Source of the DNA: Sphagnum compactum
Taxonomy: Eukaryota; Bryophyta; Sphagnopsida; Sphagnales
Reading direction: 5' to 3'
Length of the DNA: 64,000 nucleotides
Assembly: GCA_965153455.1 (NCBI GenBank)
Contig: OZ234496.1
Span: 10,873,863 to 10,937,862 of the forward strand
The notes under the pieces are model-generated. The model saw nothing but the letters and a program-made list of their open reading frames with translations. It did not search any database and had not been told where the DNA came from. Every line of letters starts with the position of its first letter. Position 1 is the first letter of the stretch. Position numbers and translations under genes: made by a program. Below are positions 1 to 11,212 of the stretch, piece by piece.

Positions 1-1135
1 CAAATATGCAACTATATCGACGTTATCTCGAAACAAGAATCTGAGTGGCAAACATTCTTTTCTCCTTTTCAAAGTTACATACATCATCGTGTAGTCTAAG
101 AACAACAAGCACAACCAACTACAAACAAAACTAAGTGCAACCAAATGAAAACATTTAACATATTATTAAACATATGACATAATATGAAATTTCTTGAAAT
201 ATGAAAAATTAAAACAAATGAAATGATTTAGAGTGCATAGTGCATACCCAAAGAAGGCTACGCATTGAAAAGATTACCATTGTCACAATTCATATATTGG
301 ATGAACCAAGAATAATTTTGCAAAGAACTTAAACAAGGCTTAGAATACTTGATAACAATATCATAATTATCTCGAACTATGGTCGTCAAAGGCAATTTCA
401 TTAATGTTGGCCACAAACAAGATGCAAAGTTCAAGGATTGCACTTTCATTTTTGACAATAAAATGGGATTCAACAAACTGCCTCTACCATTTGTGTGGAC
501 TCTAGGGACTACCATAGAAAATTGGATTTCCTAATGACTTACATGAACTCAAGGGAATAATGCTACAAATATGTGAAGTTTAATGACCATCATAAACAAA
601 TTCTAGACTTCCTAGTGACTACCATGAACAAAAAGGATTGTAATTGCTTATGTGGACTTCGTGAACACCACAATACAATTTGTACTTTGTAGTGACTACC
701 ATAACCAATTTGGATTCCTAGGGACTAAAGTGGCACTTGTATGGACATGAACAAGCCTTCTATGATTGCAATGAACAAATTAGATTCTTAAGGACTTCAT
801 ATGAACATGTGTGGAATGAAGAACTCTTCAGTGGTTGCTAGAGTTCAATTGGACTTCTAGGGACCTAATTCTTCATTTCATGGACATGAACTTATGTCCC
901 TAGTCATGATTAACTTTAACATATTAGACTCTTGGGGAGTTCAACAAGACATTACATGTAAATTGAACAAATTTCAATACCATCACAAACACAATGGACT
1001 AAACCCTAAAACTAAAGAAAACTTTGTTGTATAGCACATACATCACTTGGACATTCAGTATCAATGAAATGAAAAAACTTGAAACTATGCAATTTTCAGT
1101 TTATTGACAATTTACAATGCGGTCTTGAAGTAATA
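1..1135. other. No gene; diffuse degenerate repeats
   Basis: No convincing coding sequence is seen. Between about 490 and 905 the text repeats loosely phrases such as GACTACCAT, TTCCTAG and TGGACAT every 50-70 bases, which suggests an old degenerate tandem repeat. The short ORF on the minus strand here has no recognisable motif and is treated as chance. Confidence 0.4.
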
Positions 1136-2300
1136 TCAACTCATTGTAAATGGACAAAACTTACATATGTGTGAGATTGAAAACCCTAAAAACTTGATGA
1201 ATCTTGAATTGCGAAAGTTCTTAAGTTTTATGAACTCACCTTGTAGATCATTCAGAAGAAGTGTTGTTGTAATCCAATCAACTCCTTCTCTCCCTTTCTC
1301 ATTGCCACATGGCTTTTTGATGCATAAGAGCGCCCACCAATCTATGTGCATCTCTTCCTGACAACCTTTAAACAAACACTTTGATGAATTAGAAAAATGA
1401 AAAATGGCACACCAACTATGGTATGCATGTCTATAAGAAGAAGTTTTGTAATCCCAAGCTAGTTCAAACCCTTGATGGCAAAATGGGCAAGGTGATATTG
1501 CTAGATTGCTAAAAAATGGTGTAGAAACATCATTGGACAAAAAATCAAAAGGTAATGGTGATGGATTTAGAAATGGGCATTGATGTTCGCTTTTCATGGA
1601 CTAGACTTGAGCAAAAAGTGCAAACTTGTGGCGTTTCCACATATCCAACTTCTCCAAGGCCATGTGCCATGCTTCTTTTACCAAAGCACATTTCGCCAAA
1701 ACTTTGTTGTGCTCAAACTCACCTTTCTGCATCAAAGCTTTGAAGGCTACAACAATGCCTATTTGAAAATCAAGTTTTTGTTGCAAAGATTCCAACTCAA
1801 CCAAAGCAACTGGGAGAGAAGTCATGCCCACCTCTCCAAAATTGCTTTGAGAATGTAGGTCATGAACTTTTAGGTTATGTCAAATGTTGAATGTAATTTA
1901 CCAAACTCCACCTCTGCATCTTCCGAAAATATTACACGAATTTCAATCTAGCCTTGAAATTTGTCCAACTCCTTTTGTGAATGATCATTTGCCTTCTAAA
2001 GCGATGACACAACATCTTCAGAAGTCAAAATCTCCTTCTCCAAGACTAAAATATAATCATGCCATTGTTCGATAGATTAAACATCCATGTAACTTGTTGT
2101 AGGAACTTGTAATTGGCCTTATGGTTGTGGCATGGCATTACCTAAAAAATCCTCGTCCTCCTCTTCCTTAAGATTTGTATCAAAATCATCCACTACTACA
2201 GAGGGTTTGCCATTCAAAGCTCCTTCATAAGATTACAGTCTTCAAAGTTAATTGCATATAGTCCACTCTCCAAACACGCACTAGTTCATTTGTTTTCCTT
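1136..2300 (-). pseudogene. Decayed ORF with coiled coil and RING-like zinc motif
   Basis: Read right to left, broken frames give an acidic, Glu/Lys/Leu-rich coiled-coil-like stretch (about 2290-1600). After a frame change comes a 153-residue open segment (1597-1136). That segment holds CPFC, then YRHAYHSWC, then KCLFKGC, a CX2C...HX3YHX2C...CX4C layout like a RING-type zinc site. The expected third Cys before Arg-His is Tyr, so one ligand may be lost. MHIDWWALLCIKKP follows. I associate this architecture with a repetitive, uncharacterised plant ORF family, but I cannot name it. In-frame stops and frame changes upstream mark it as a remnant. No biochemical role is assigned. The other coding-like remnants at 5.9-7.2 and 22.2-23.3 kb are also charged and coiled-coil-like and could be relatives. 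Confidence 0.55.
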
Positions 2301-3207
2301 TTCACTCATAAACAAAGCCTCTTGCCTCAGCCTTGTTGATCATGCGAGTACATGGGACTTGTGTTCTTTGGTGAGTTATCATCCACAACAATTCTGCTCT
2401 AGCAATCAGCTCCTCAGTGTCTAGGTGACAATATTTGTACCCATTTCAACTAATGGGCTTCCCAAAAAGTTCTTACACTTCTACCTCATCTAAATCCTTC
2501 CCTACTTTCAAATGTTTGGGTGATGGCCCCTTGTTGCCTAAATCGTATTTTTCAAAGAATTGGCCCCTAGAAATGGAAGTTCTTGTATCAAAGATAACAT
2601 TTTTGTGACCTATGAATTATTTTTGAAAATCATGTGAGCATGAGTACTTTTGGTTTTGAGCAATACACATTATTAAAGTTTTCTTGAATGAACTAATTTT
2701 TTTATACATATTCTAGAATGTTGTTTTAGTTTTAAGTCTGCTATTGCATAGACTGTTATTTGGAATTACGAAAAATTATGCATCATGGCATTGGCCACAA
2801 TGTGTGGTAAAAGAATAACTTGTTATTTCATCATGAACTAACAGATGTATTGATTATCATTATAGAGAATGACTAATGGCTACTTGGACCAAACAAGGTT
2901 GAATGTGGATATGCCTCAAGTCTATCAACTTGTAGATGTCTACTCATGGTTGAGCAAGGCGCAACATGATTCCATTGGCTGGAATATGGTTCATATTAAG
3001 CATGTTGTCTACAAATCTATTTGGTGGAGGTAATGACAACTTGCTACAAGTTTGTAACTAGATCTTTGTATGGCTAGGTTGTTTCTCTGATTCATAAATC
3101 CCAATAAACTACTTTGTTCACAAGTTGCCACAAAGTGCATTGACCTCATTTGCATTGTGGTCATGATTCTATCTTAGTTCAGGTTCATATTGTTGTTCAA
3201 TTCCTCT
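2301..3207. other. No gene seen
   Basis: Unique-looking, moderately AT-rich DNA between the minus-strand remnant and the CACTA-ended element. No ORF, RNA gene or repeat could be supported. Confidence 0.4.
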
Positions 3208-3210
3208 CAT
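3208..3210. repeat. CAT target-site duplication, left copy
   Basis: Trinucleotide CAT directly before the CACAAGTAGAAA end. It matches CAT at 5884-5886 after the other end. A 3-bp duplication is the hallmark length for CACTA transposition. Confidence 0.75.
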
Positions 3211-5043
3211 CACAAGTAGAAATTGGCTAAAATGTAACCAATCTCTTTGCGACTACATGCGACTATCAGTTATTTACAACTACATTTGGACATTTTTGCA
3301 ACTATTTCTTGTGTTGGTCATATTTGCAACTACAGTGCAACTAGTTTGCAACTAATTTGGTATTCATCCTTCCATGTAAACAACATTTAATTAGTTTTCA
3401 TCAGAAGAACAATTTATGTCCCATTAGTTGCAAATGTGAAAACTTAGTTGTAACCCTATAAGTATATAAAGGTATATTTTGTGAATTTAAAAAAATATAG
3501 TTCAATGTATTAGGATTTATGAATGTATAATTTGAATGTATATGAACAACCATATTAGATGTGTATTCAAATATTATTATTATCATAAATGGCCTTGATA
3601 TTATGGTTACATTAAATGGTATATATTTTGAGTATATCAAAATTATACATAAGATATTTGTTAAATATATTGTGCCCATATTATAAGTTTATCCAAACCA
3701 TTTTATTATACTTCTTAAAATTATTAAAAATGACATTTATTATTATTTTTATTAATATTATATTATATATTTATATTAATTACATGTAATAAAAACTAAA
3801 TTTAAATATTATCTTTAACTAAAATTTAAAAATAGTAATATCTTATTACATAATGGTCATAATGATGATGATATTAAAATGATTAAAAAAATAATTCTAT
3901 AATTATTGAAGTAATTATAAGAAATTTAATATATTATTAAATTATTATTAAATTCTTTTCAAATGACTAATGTATTTATTACGAATTGATTTTTATTTCT
4001 TAAAAAATGAAAACTTAATAGTAAATCATAATAGTCTAACAAGTGACATATAATAATAATAATAATAATAAAATAGCTAACCTAGGCTAGTGACAAATTA
4101 CATTATTGTTATTATTATTATAAGTAATCAATTATGAAATATTATTATATTAATATAATAATTATTAAGAAATATTAATATATAGTTTTAAATTTTTGTA
4201 TTTAAAATTTATAGTTGATATTTATTAATTATTAATAAGTCATTGATTATAATCATTTACTAATATGTATTTCTAACTTTCAGTTCTATTATTTTATATT
4301 TTATAATAATTACTGTATTAGTTAGAATGGAGATCTAATAAATTATTATACAAATTATTTTTGAAGGAAACATATAATTATTAAAAATATATAATATTTA
4401 TTGTAATATTTCATAAATCAATTAATGAGTGAATTAATAATAATAAAATAATTAACCTTGGCTACCAACTAGCTACAATAATAATTGAATTAATGATATT
4501 TTTACTATTAAATATTTACTTATATATTTACTATTAACTATATAACTGAAAATAATAATGGGAGTAATTATAATAAAATAGTTAGCCTAGGCTAAGTTTT
4601 AATTATATTATTAGATATAAAAAACCTAATATTCAATATTTATAATTAATAGTTATTAATAATTAAATACTGAATATTTCAGTTATTATATTAATTTATT
4701 TGGTTACGAAATAATAATTTATTACTTAGTAATAATTAGTTAAATATTTCAATATTAGCTAATTACTAGTTAATTAAATTTTTTGATAGATTATTATAGT
4801 TAATATAATATTATGGTTTATCTAACTAATAAATTAATTAATATTTAGTAATAATATAATAAATTCAATAATAATAAGATATTGATTATTATTACTATAA
4901 ATAATTAGTTAGTTTCTAGTTTAGTTGTTAATTAATTAATTAGCAAGTTTATTAATTTATTTTTCTATAGTTCATTCGTTAAATAATTAATAATTATATT
5001 AGTTAATTAGTTAACTAATTAGGTGTCACTTATTTACTTAATT

Positions 5044-5202
5044 ATATACTTTTCAAGATGGGAATGATAACCAGAACATATGGGATAAACTTTTTAGTTG
5101 CAAGTCGTTTGCAACTGAACATTTTTAGTGGTAAACAACTTGCAACTAAAAAGTTTATCCCATATGTTTTGGCTTTCATTCCCATCTTGAAAAGTATATA
5201 AA
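5044..5202 (+). repeat. Long hairpin with TATA box at its base (element 1)
   Basis: About 60 bases starting at 5044 (TATACTTTTCAAGATGGGAA...) are the near-perfect inverted complement of about 60 bases ending at 5201. The loop is roughly 40 bases and contains TTGCAACT repeats. TATATAAA (5195-5202) lies at the base of the right arm. The arms differ at only a few positions, so a transcript would fold into a long stem like a small-RNA precursor. The 85-residue ORF across it is a by-product of the palindrome. Confidence 0.75.
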
Positions 5203-5307
5203 CAAGGTGTTTTGTCTTACATTTACATATGAAAATAGATGGGCATATGGGATGAGTCATTAAATATGACTTGACCCAAAGTAAAATATAAATATTCATG
5301 TATTTAC

Positions 5308-5466
5308 ACCTAACTACCTACTTCCCTAACTTGCCTACCTATTTTTCTACCTACCTAAGTAGGTATTTGGCCTAAGTAGGTAAATAGGTCCTATCTAGAT
5401 AGGTGTTTAGCCGAAATGGGTAGGTAGGTCTATAGGTAGGTATTTAATGCAACCTACATACCTAAA
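5308..5466. repeat. ACCTACCT/AGGTAGGT palindromic array (element 1)
   Basis: Many ACCTA units switch to TAGGT units, giving a locally palindromic, degenerate 4-bp-based array just downstream of the TATA box. The same array recurs in the sister copies at about 10.86, 11.38, 37.94 and 56.05 kb. Confidence 0.75.
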
Positions 5467-5505
5467 TATTGATTTAAATTTAATTTGGAAAATATCAATT
5501 AATAT

Positions 5506-5850
5506 GCCACGTGGCAAATTTTTATAGCACCACGTGTCACAATCTAAACCATCCAAACATAAAAATTAAACATCTTAGATTATTTCAAATAATAATAAAA
5601 TATTTTCAATTATTAAGAGTTGGGACACGTGGCAACACATAACTTGTTCCCATTGTTCACCAAAAAAGTCGCATCTTAGTTGCAAACGACAATACATATA
5701 TGACTAATCATAGGATGAAAGCGTATTTTGTTGACTTTTCTTTCATCCAAAATTCGTTGTCGTTTGCAACTAGTGTCAATGCGACTTGTCCAACGCGACT
5801 ATTAAAATTTTAGTTGCAAATGTCGCTTGCAACTAAAAATTAGTCACGTG
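5506..5850. promoter_or_regulatory. G-box (CACGTG) cluster in element 1
   Basis: CACGTG cores lie at 5507-5512 (inside the 10-bp palindrome GCCACGTGGC), 5531-5536, 5626-5631 and 5845-5850. In plants CACGTG is the core bound by bHLH and bZIP factors. Whether it is used here is inference, but the sites recur at equivalent places in the other family copies. Confidence 0.6.
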
Positions 5851-5883
5851 GGCCAGTCGCAAAATGGCCATTTTCTACTAGTG

Positions 5884-5886
5884 CAT
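5884..5886. repeat. CAT target-site duplication, right copy
   Basis: Trinucleotide CAT directly after TTTCTACTAGTG. It is the partner of 3208-3210. Confidence 0.75.
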
Positions 5887-6070
5887 CTATTTAATCACAT
5901 CATTGGCAGGAAGATAAGAAGACTCTAGAGCGTGAACTTGTTCATGCAAAAGTCAATGTTAACAAAGTTACAATAGTGGTGGCTAATAACTAGAAGGATT
6001 CATAGGACAAGCTCATGCCTACGAAGAAATGGCTTAATGAAAGGCGCTTTATGCAGTTATTCAAGTCATG
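5887..6070 (+). other. Coding-like fragment beside element 1
   Basis: A short Glu/Lys-rich reading (TLERELVHAKVNVNK and so on) with stops. It may be the start of the remnant continuing at 6.5-7.2 kb. No family recognised. Confidence 0.25.
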
Positions 6071-6366
6071 TGGACTTACCTAACATGCTTTTGTGTCAAG
6101 TTTCTATTTCAATTATCTATAGACTAAACCGAGTATTGTGCAAAGGTGCATCATCATCAGCATATCTGCTAGCTATCAAGTTATGACAATTAGTGTTTAC
6201 TTCAAAAGAATCTTTCTATGGACTTACCTGACATGTTTTTGTGTTAAGTTTTTATTTTAGTTATCTACAGACTGAACCAGATATTATGCAACTTGGTGCA
6301 TCATCATTAGCATATTTGCTAGTTGCCAAATTATGACAACTAGTGTTTACTTCAAAATAATCTTTC
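6071..6366 (+). repeat. 148-bp tandem duplication
   Basis: The segment starting TGGACTTACCTAACATG at 6071 repeats from 6219 as TGGACTTACCTGACATG. The two copies run in parallel through GGTGCATCATCAT and GTGTTTACTTCAAAA, with about one difference in ten. A simple diverged head-to-tail duplication. Confidence 0.8.
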
Positions 6367-6575
6367 TAGGCTCTTAGAGATTTGGCCTGAATTTGATATT
6401 TAATTGGTGAATGTAGGGGAGATTCAGCAACTTCATGATAATTATTGTTTGCAATGGAAAAATTTATGAAAAATGATTTACAATTGAAAGTATTTTCTTA
6501 CTCATGAATGTTGATGCAACTTTTGGATATCATGTGCATTTCTAATTTCCATGTTAATGTTAAGACAAACTTTAA

Positions 6576-7170
6576 TTGCAACTGAAAGTTATTGAGGAAC
6601 GATTAAAGATATCCAATATTACTGGTACACTACAGAGATCATCCAAGATAGGACCACAAATTACAATTTACATTAAGAATAATTCTCCAACATGCCAATC
6701 AATTAAATTTGAAAAATCATCAATACTCATAGATGGTTCCAAAAATCAACTCTTAATTGTGTTTCAACTAAGAGCCTCCATGGCTAGTTCAACACTTGTA
6801 GATAATGGAAGGATGATATCTAAGTCCTTGGATTTTAATAGTTCACTAGATGCTAAAAACACTGCACATATGGTCAAATTTTCAACTGGATCTAAGTGTT
6901 TCTTGTTAGCCAAAAAAGGTAATTAAAAAGAAGTTCATAAACTCAATTGAAGAAGAAGAAAAAGAATAGAGTGGCTACAGACTTGGAAGCACTTGAAGTT
7001 GCAAATGAAACTGTGGAATCCAACAAGCAAGCAATTGATGATGTTGGTGACACAATTTCAAGCTTATAGTTTGATTGATTGCAAAAAGAGGCCAATTTAA
7101 TTCCAAGGGTGTTATGTCAAGCACAAATTGATTCAAAAGCTTTAGATATGTTTACTATCAAATCGATGTA
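6576..7170 (+). pseudogene. Unrecognised coding-like remnant
   Basis: An open stretch of 116 codons (6576-6926) is followed, after a frame change, by a charged coiled-coil-like reading (TDLEALEVANETVESNKQAI) up to about 7170. Lys/Glu-rich composition and more balanced codons than the flanks suggest an old coding exon, not chance. I see no catalytic motif. It could belong to the same family as the coiled-coil parts at 1.6-2.3 kb and 22.2-22.7 kb, but this is only resemblance in composition. Confidence 0.3.
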
Positions 7171-8198
7171 AATGACAATTGCAATATTTTTTATTACCTT
7201 CAAAAGGTAATTTTTATGACTATCCTAGTGTTTTTTGGGTTAAATGGGTTATATGAAAAGTTTAGAGACAATATTAGACAACATTGGATATAATTCAAGT
7301 TTGGTGGTTGTGAACAATTTGTAACATGTGTTGCTTTGAAAGTGAAGGAAGTGTCAGATGAGTCATGAACACTAATGAACAAGTAGTAGTTTTAATTTGG
7401 ATGTGGCCACTAGATTAATTTTCCAAGAAGTTAGAACATGATGCATTCTTTCAAAGTTTGACCAATGAAAGGGACAAGCATTTGGCCCTATCAAACACTT
7501 TTAAATTGAGGGGCAAACTGAATGGGGTTTCAATCTTCATACAAAACTCTATAATCTATAATTGTAACATGTCTTCACTACTAAAAACCATGTGGTTAAA
7601 CCACTACGCTTGACCACCCAATTTGACTTTGTGTGGTCTATCACAATGACAAACCATTAATTGCCAGCATGAGTAGGTATAATCCACTATAGGCCCACTA
7701 TGGTGGTTTTGTAGTGGCTAACAACAGTGGTCCCATCATTCTATTTTATTATTTTCCAATTTTAGTTGCCCAATTTTGTCTTTAAGCATGGTTAAACCAC
7801 TCCCTTCCCACCTAACCAAATTACCTAAGTGGTTTGCATTAGTGGTAAAAATATACGTATATTTTAGTTTGTTGGGGCATGCAACACTAATTCAGACCAT
7901 TGTTTAATTAGTGTGGGGTATTATCATGGGTTCTGACCATGGACAAAATTTAGGCACACATTTAATGCTGAAAAATGTATGTTTATTGCATAGCCATGTG
8001 TGGCACAATGAAACAAAATATTGCATGCAAAATCCATCATCATGTACATTACACTAGTCATTTGCTTTTTCCTCAGACTCATATTGGTCTTCAAGCCTAC
8101 CCAACCTTGCTCCCATTCTTTCAACATCCATGGCAAGGACATACTCCCCTTGAAGTGATCTTGATGCAACTTGCATCACATTTATTGATGCATGCAAT
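7171..8198. other. No gene; possible degenerate CACTA-type fragments
   Basis: CACTACTAAAAACC begins at 7576, and a GTAGTGG complement lies near 7715, but the flanking trinucleotides do not match, so no element is bounded. Several CCACTA/TAGTGG words between 7590 and 7850 look like subterminal repeats. Nothing else is seen. Confidence 0.3.
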
Positions 8199-9480
8199 CA
8201 CCAGTAAAAATCAGCCAAAATGTAACCACTCAATTTACGACTACATGTGACTTGTAGTCATTTGCAACTAGATTTGGGAATATTTGCAACTACGAGACCA
8301 AATTTCAACTATTTTGGTCATTCTCACAACTATGATCCAACTATTAGAAATTTCATCCTATTCGTTGGATCAATTTTACATTTATTTTCATCCATTAATA
8401 GGTTGATATGTCCCATTAGTTGCAATAATGACCAAATTAGTTGCATCCTAAAGGTATTCTATAATGACATACGAGTGTATTTTAATGTATGTACTAAAAT
8501 TATATATATATATATAATATGCATACGTATGTATATTGTTCATCTAATGAATCTCAAAATTAATATTTGAAGTTTGAATTTCTTATTCAAATCTGAAAAT
8601 TGTTATTTCAATTGTTTAAAACATTCTTTGAATTTCAAATTTTTGATTTGAATATGATTTTTTAATTTAAATTCAAAAAGGCTTATTTGATCTAAAAATT
8701 GATATTTGAAATCTGAAATAATTTATTTGAATCCAAAAATTAGTATTTAAATTCAGAAAATTATTAATTAATTATACAAATGGACATTTTAATTTTGAAT
8801 ATTTTTATAGGAATATGAAAATTCATATTTCAACTCTGAAAATTTTGCATTTAAATTTTAAATAATCATTTGATTTGAACCTGAAATTTCAATTCCAAAT
8901 TATTATTTTGGATTCTCAAAATTAATACTTCAAGTATGAATATTATAAATTGAGTCTAAAAATGGACATTTCAATTTTGAATATTGTTACTTGAATTTGA
9001 AAATTGACATTTCAATCCTGGAAATTGTTATTTAAATTCAAAAAAATTATTTGATTTAAAACTTGATATTTGAATTACAAATTATTCTTTTTGAATCTAA
9101 AAATTAATATTTCAATTCAAAAAACATTATTGAGTCTAAAAGTATTTTTATTTGAATTCTCAAGTTTTAAATTTAAATTATAAGAAATTATTTGGCTTGA
9201 AAATTGAAAATTGAATTCCAAATCATTATTTTGGATTCTTCAAATTAATATTTCAATTCAGAAAATTATTAAGTGAGTCTTAAAATGGATATTTTAATTT
9301 GAATATTATTATTTGAATCTGAAAATTGACATTTCAATTCTGAAATTTTTTATTTAACTTCAAAAAACTTATTTGATCTAAAAATTGATATTTGAATTCT
9401 AAAAATTATTTTGGAATCTTACATTTTTATTTTAATTCAAAAAATTATTGATTGAGTTTTAAGGGTTTTTTGTACTACAA
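8199..9480 (+). repeat. A-module, left copy (GAATTGAAAT-type repeats)
   Basis: Runs from the degenerate CACTA-type end to TTTTTTGTACTACAA. After 370 bases of TTGCAACTA subterminal repeats, about 900 bases consist of degenerate 20-30-base units around AATTTGAATTC and AAAATTGATATTTGAA. The inverted copy is 12750-13104 plus 21035-22175, and a truncated third copy begins at 39222. Confidence 0.65.
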
Positions 9481-9509
9481 TCCATAATAAATCATTTTTA
9501 TCATAGTTA

Positions 9510-9678
9510 TGACATTCTTGGTGCGAGAATGTTATGGAAGCCCAAAGAAGCAAGAATTTTAAAGAATTTTATAGATCAACCAGTGTAATTTGGTAAACAT
9601 TCGCGGGTAAAGAATGTTATGACAAGGTGCTAAATGAAGAATTTTAAAGAATTTTAATGTGCAAAATGAAGAATGTCA
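9510..9678. mobile_element. 169-bp insertion with 10-bp terminal inverted repeats
   Basis: Begins TGACATTCTT and ends AAGAATGTCA. It sits in the left arm between TCATAGTTA and TCACTAGG. The equivalent place in the right arm (about 12.72 kb) and in the 39.2 kb copy runs through without it, so those act as empty sites. No ORF. The imperfect TCA(c)TAG flanks hint at a longer target duplication, perhaps MULE-like or hAT-like, but the superfamily is not settled. Confidence 0.6.
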
Positions 9679-9699
9679 TCACTAGGATTTTTATAAATA

Positions 9700-10610
9700 A
9701 TTATAAATGAGTATGTTTATTAAATCTAAGTTACACTAAATAATTATTGTTATAACATAGATTTGTATATTCTATATTTTATATCCTTATTTTAGAAGAA
9801 ATTAATTAAATTAATTAATGTGACATTACTTTAAAATCATTTTAATTACTTCATATAGGGATTAAATTAGTATGTGCATAATTGTTTCTAATAGAACATA
9901 ATTATTCATACTCTGTAATTTATAACTTCAAACCTAAATTAAAAAATTGAAAAAAAAATAATGTAGTTAAAATAATTGTTTTATTTATTTTAATTTCACG
10001 AATTATTATATAATATTATTATTTTTAAAAACTTCTATGATTGATCATCTATGATAAATATTTTATAGTAATTTTACAATAATTATGAAAATTAATTTTA
10101 CGTTTACAAATTATTGTATTTATAAATAATAATTACCGAGAGAAAAAAATTACTTGACCTATAATTATGTTTACAACAATAAATGTAATTATATAATAAG
10201 TAATGTAATTAGTTGAATAATAATTTCAAAAACATTCGTGTGAAAATTTACTTTCTAAAAATAATTGTTAATTCATTACTTACAATTTTAACATAAATAT
10301 TTAAATTATTTAAAATTTAAATTATAGTCATTAAAATAATTTTACATTAATTATATTTTATATATTTCGATCAGATTCTAAAAAGTAATAAATATATTTT
10401 TAAATATTTTGGTTATTTAATTATTTATGAGTTACGTATTAATAATTTGTGAATAAATAAATAGCTAGTTTGGTAAATATTAAGAAGTTATTGCTTACTT
10501 AAGCAATTGATAATGAATATTGAATATTTGTAGTGTATAATTTATAATTTAAATATATGTATATTTAATCATTATTAATTAAATGATTATCTACTTATCT
10601 AGTACTTGAA
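9700..10610. repeat. AT-rich core, left arm of the inverted pair
   Basis: Long A/T runs with words such as AATAATTATTTTAA and ATAATTATAAA. It is the mirror of about 11,820-12,720 and matches 38.4-39.2 kb. Family core sequence with no gene. Confidence 0.6.
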
Positions 10611-10617
10611 TTGTTGA

Positions 10618-10747
10618 GAAATTTAAAAACTAAGAAAGTAAGACATGAAGAAAGTTTTGGAATTACAATATAGTTTGTGAGGAAATTGTAATTTCAAAAC
10701 TATCCCATATTGTTTGTTCTTCATTCCTATTTTGAACACTATATAAA
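10618..10747 (+). promoter_or_regulatory. Hairpin plus TATATAAA, left arm
   Basis: GTTTTGGAATTACAAT pairs with ATTGTAATTTCAAAAC across a short loop. TATATAAA follows at 10740-10747, then ACAAGGGGGTGTGG. Equivalent to 5044-5202 in element 1. TATA-box function is inferred from form and conservation. Confidence 0.6.
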
Positions 10748-10855
10748 CAAGGGGGTGTGGTCATCCAATTTCACATTAATAAATTTGTGCACATGGGATG
10801 GGCTAATGAAAAGGCTCAACCCAAACAAAAAAAACATTTATGCACATTTTTAAAG

Positions 10856-11077
10856 TACTTACCTTTTCAACCTACTTATCTGCCTAGCTAGGTAGGTACC
10901 TAGTTTGACCTACCCACCTAGGTCGACCTATGTACCTACCTACCTAACTACCTACCTATATGAGTAGGTATTTAACCTAGGAAGGTAGAACCTACCTACT
11001 TATGCTTTTACCTAAGTAAGTAGGTTGGTATGTAGCCTAAGTTTGTAAGCACCTATTTATGTAGCTGCCAACCTAAT
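10856..11077. repeat. ACCTACCT/AGGTAGGT array, left arm
   Basis: Degenerate ACCTA and TAGGT units alternate for about 220 bases, just after a CATGGGATGGGCTAATG motif shared by the family. Confidence 0.7.
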
Positions 11078-11212
11078 ATTAATCTTTTTATTAAATATGA
11101 AAGAAAAAATTAACAAATATGAGTTCATTCTTTGATTCCATTGTATACGTATTGTCACATGCGACTAAGATGCAATTATTTTGGTCACAATTGAAAGCAA
11201 ATGATGTGTTAC

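Larger units (their letters stand above)
3211..5883 (+). mobile_element. Element 1: complete CACTA-ended non-autonomous transposon
   Basis: The left end reads CACAAGTAGAAATTGGC. The right end is the inverted complement of CACTAGTAGAAAATGGCC. The trinucleotide CAT flanks both sides (3208-3210 and 5884-5886). CACTA (En/Spm) transposons are known for CACTA-type ends and 3-bp target duplications, so the 2,673-bp unit is well bounded. Inside, in order: a left subterminal zone rich in GCAACTA-type repeats, about 1.3 kb of very AT-rich DNA, a long hairpin, a TATATAAA box, an ACCTACCT/AGGTAGGT array, a G-box cluster, and a right subterminal zone of GCGACT/TTAGTTGCAA repeats. No transposase ORF is present, so it would need a helper in trans. 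It defines the family found again at 8.2-22.2, 37.5-39.6 and 55.1-56.6 kb. Confidence 0.85.

Noticed and set aside
5042-5299. 85-codon minus-strand ORF
   Set aside because: It is generated by the hairpin and TATA region of element 1. The residues mirror the palindrome and match no protein type.
7576-7720. A short CACTA-type mini-element
   Set aside because: CACTACTAAAAACC and an inverted TAGTGG-type end are present, but flanks CTT and GCT do not match and the TIRs are poor.
8490-8525. TA-rich tract as a promoter
   Set aside because: A simple (TA)n microsatellite inside the A-module, with no supporting context.
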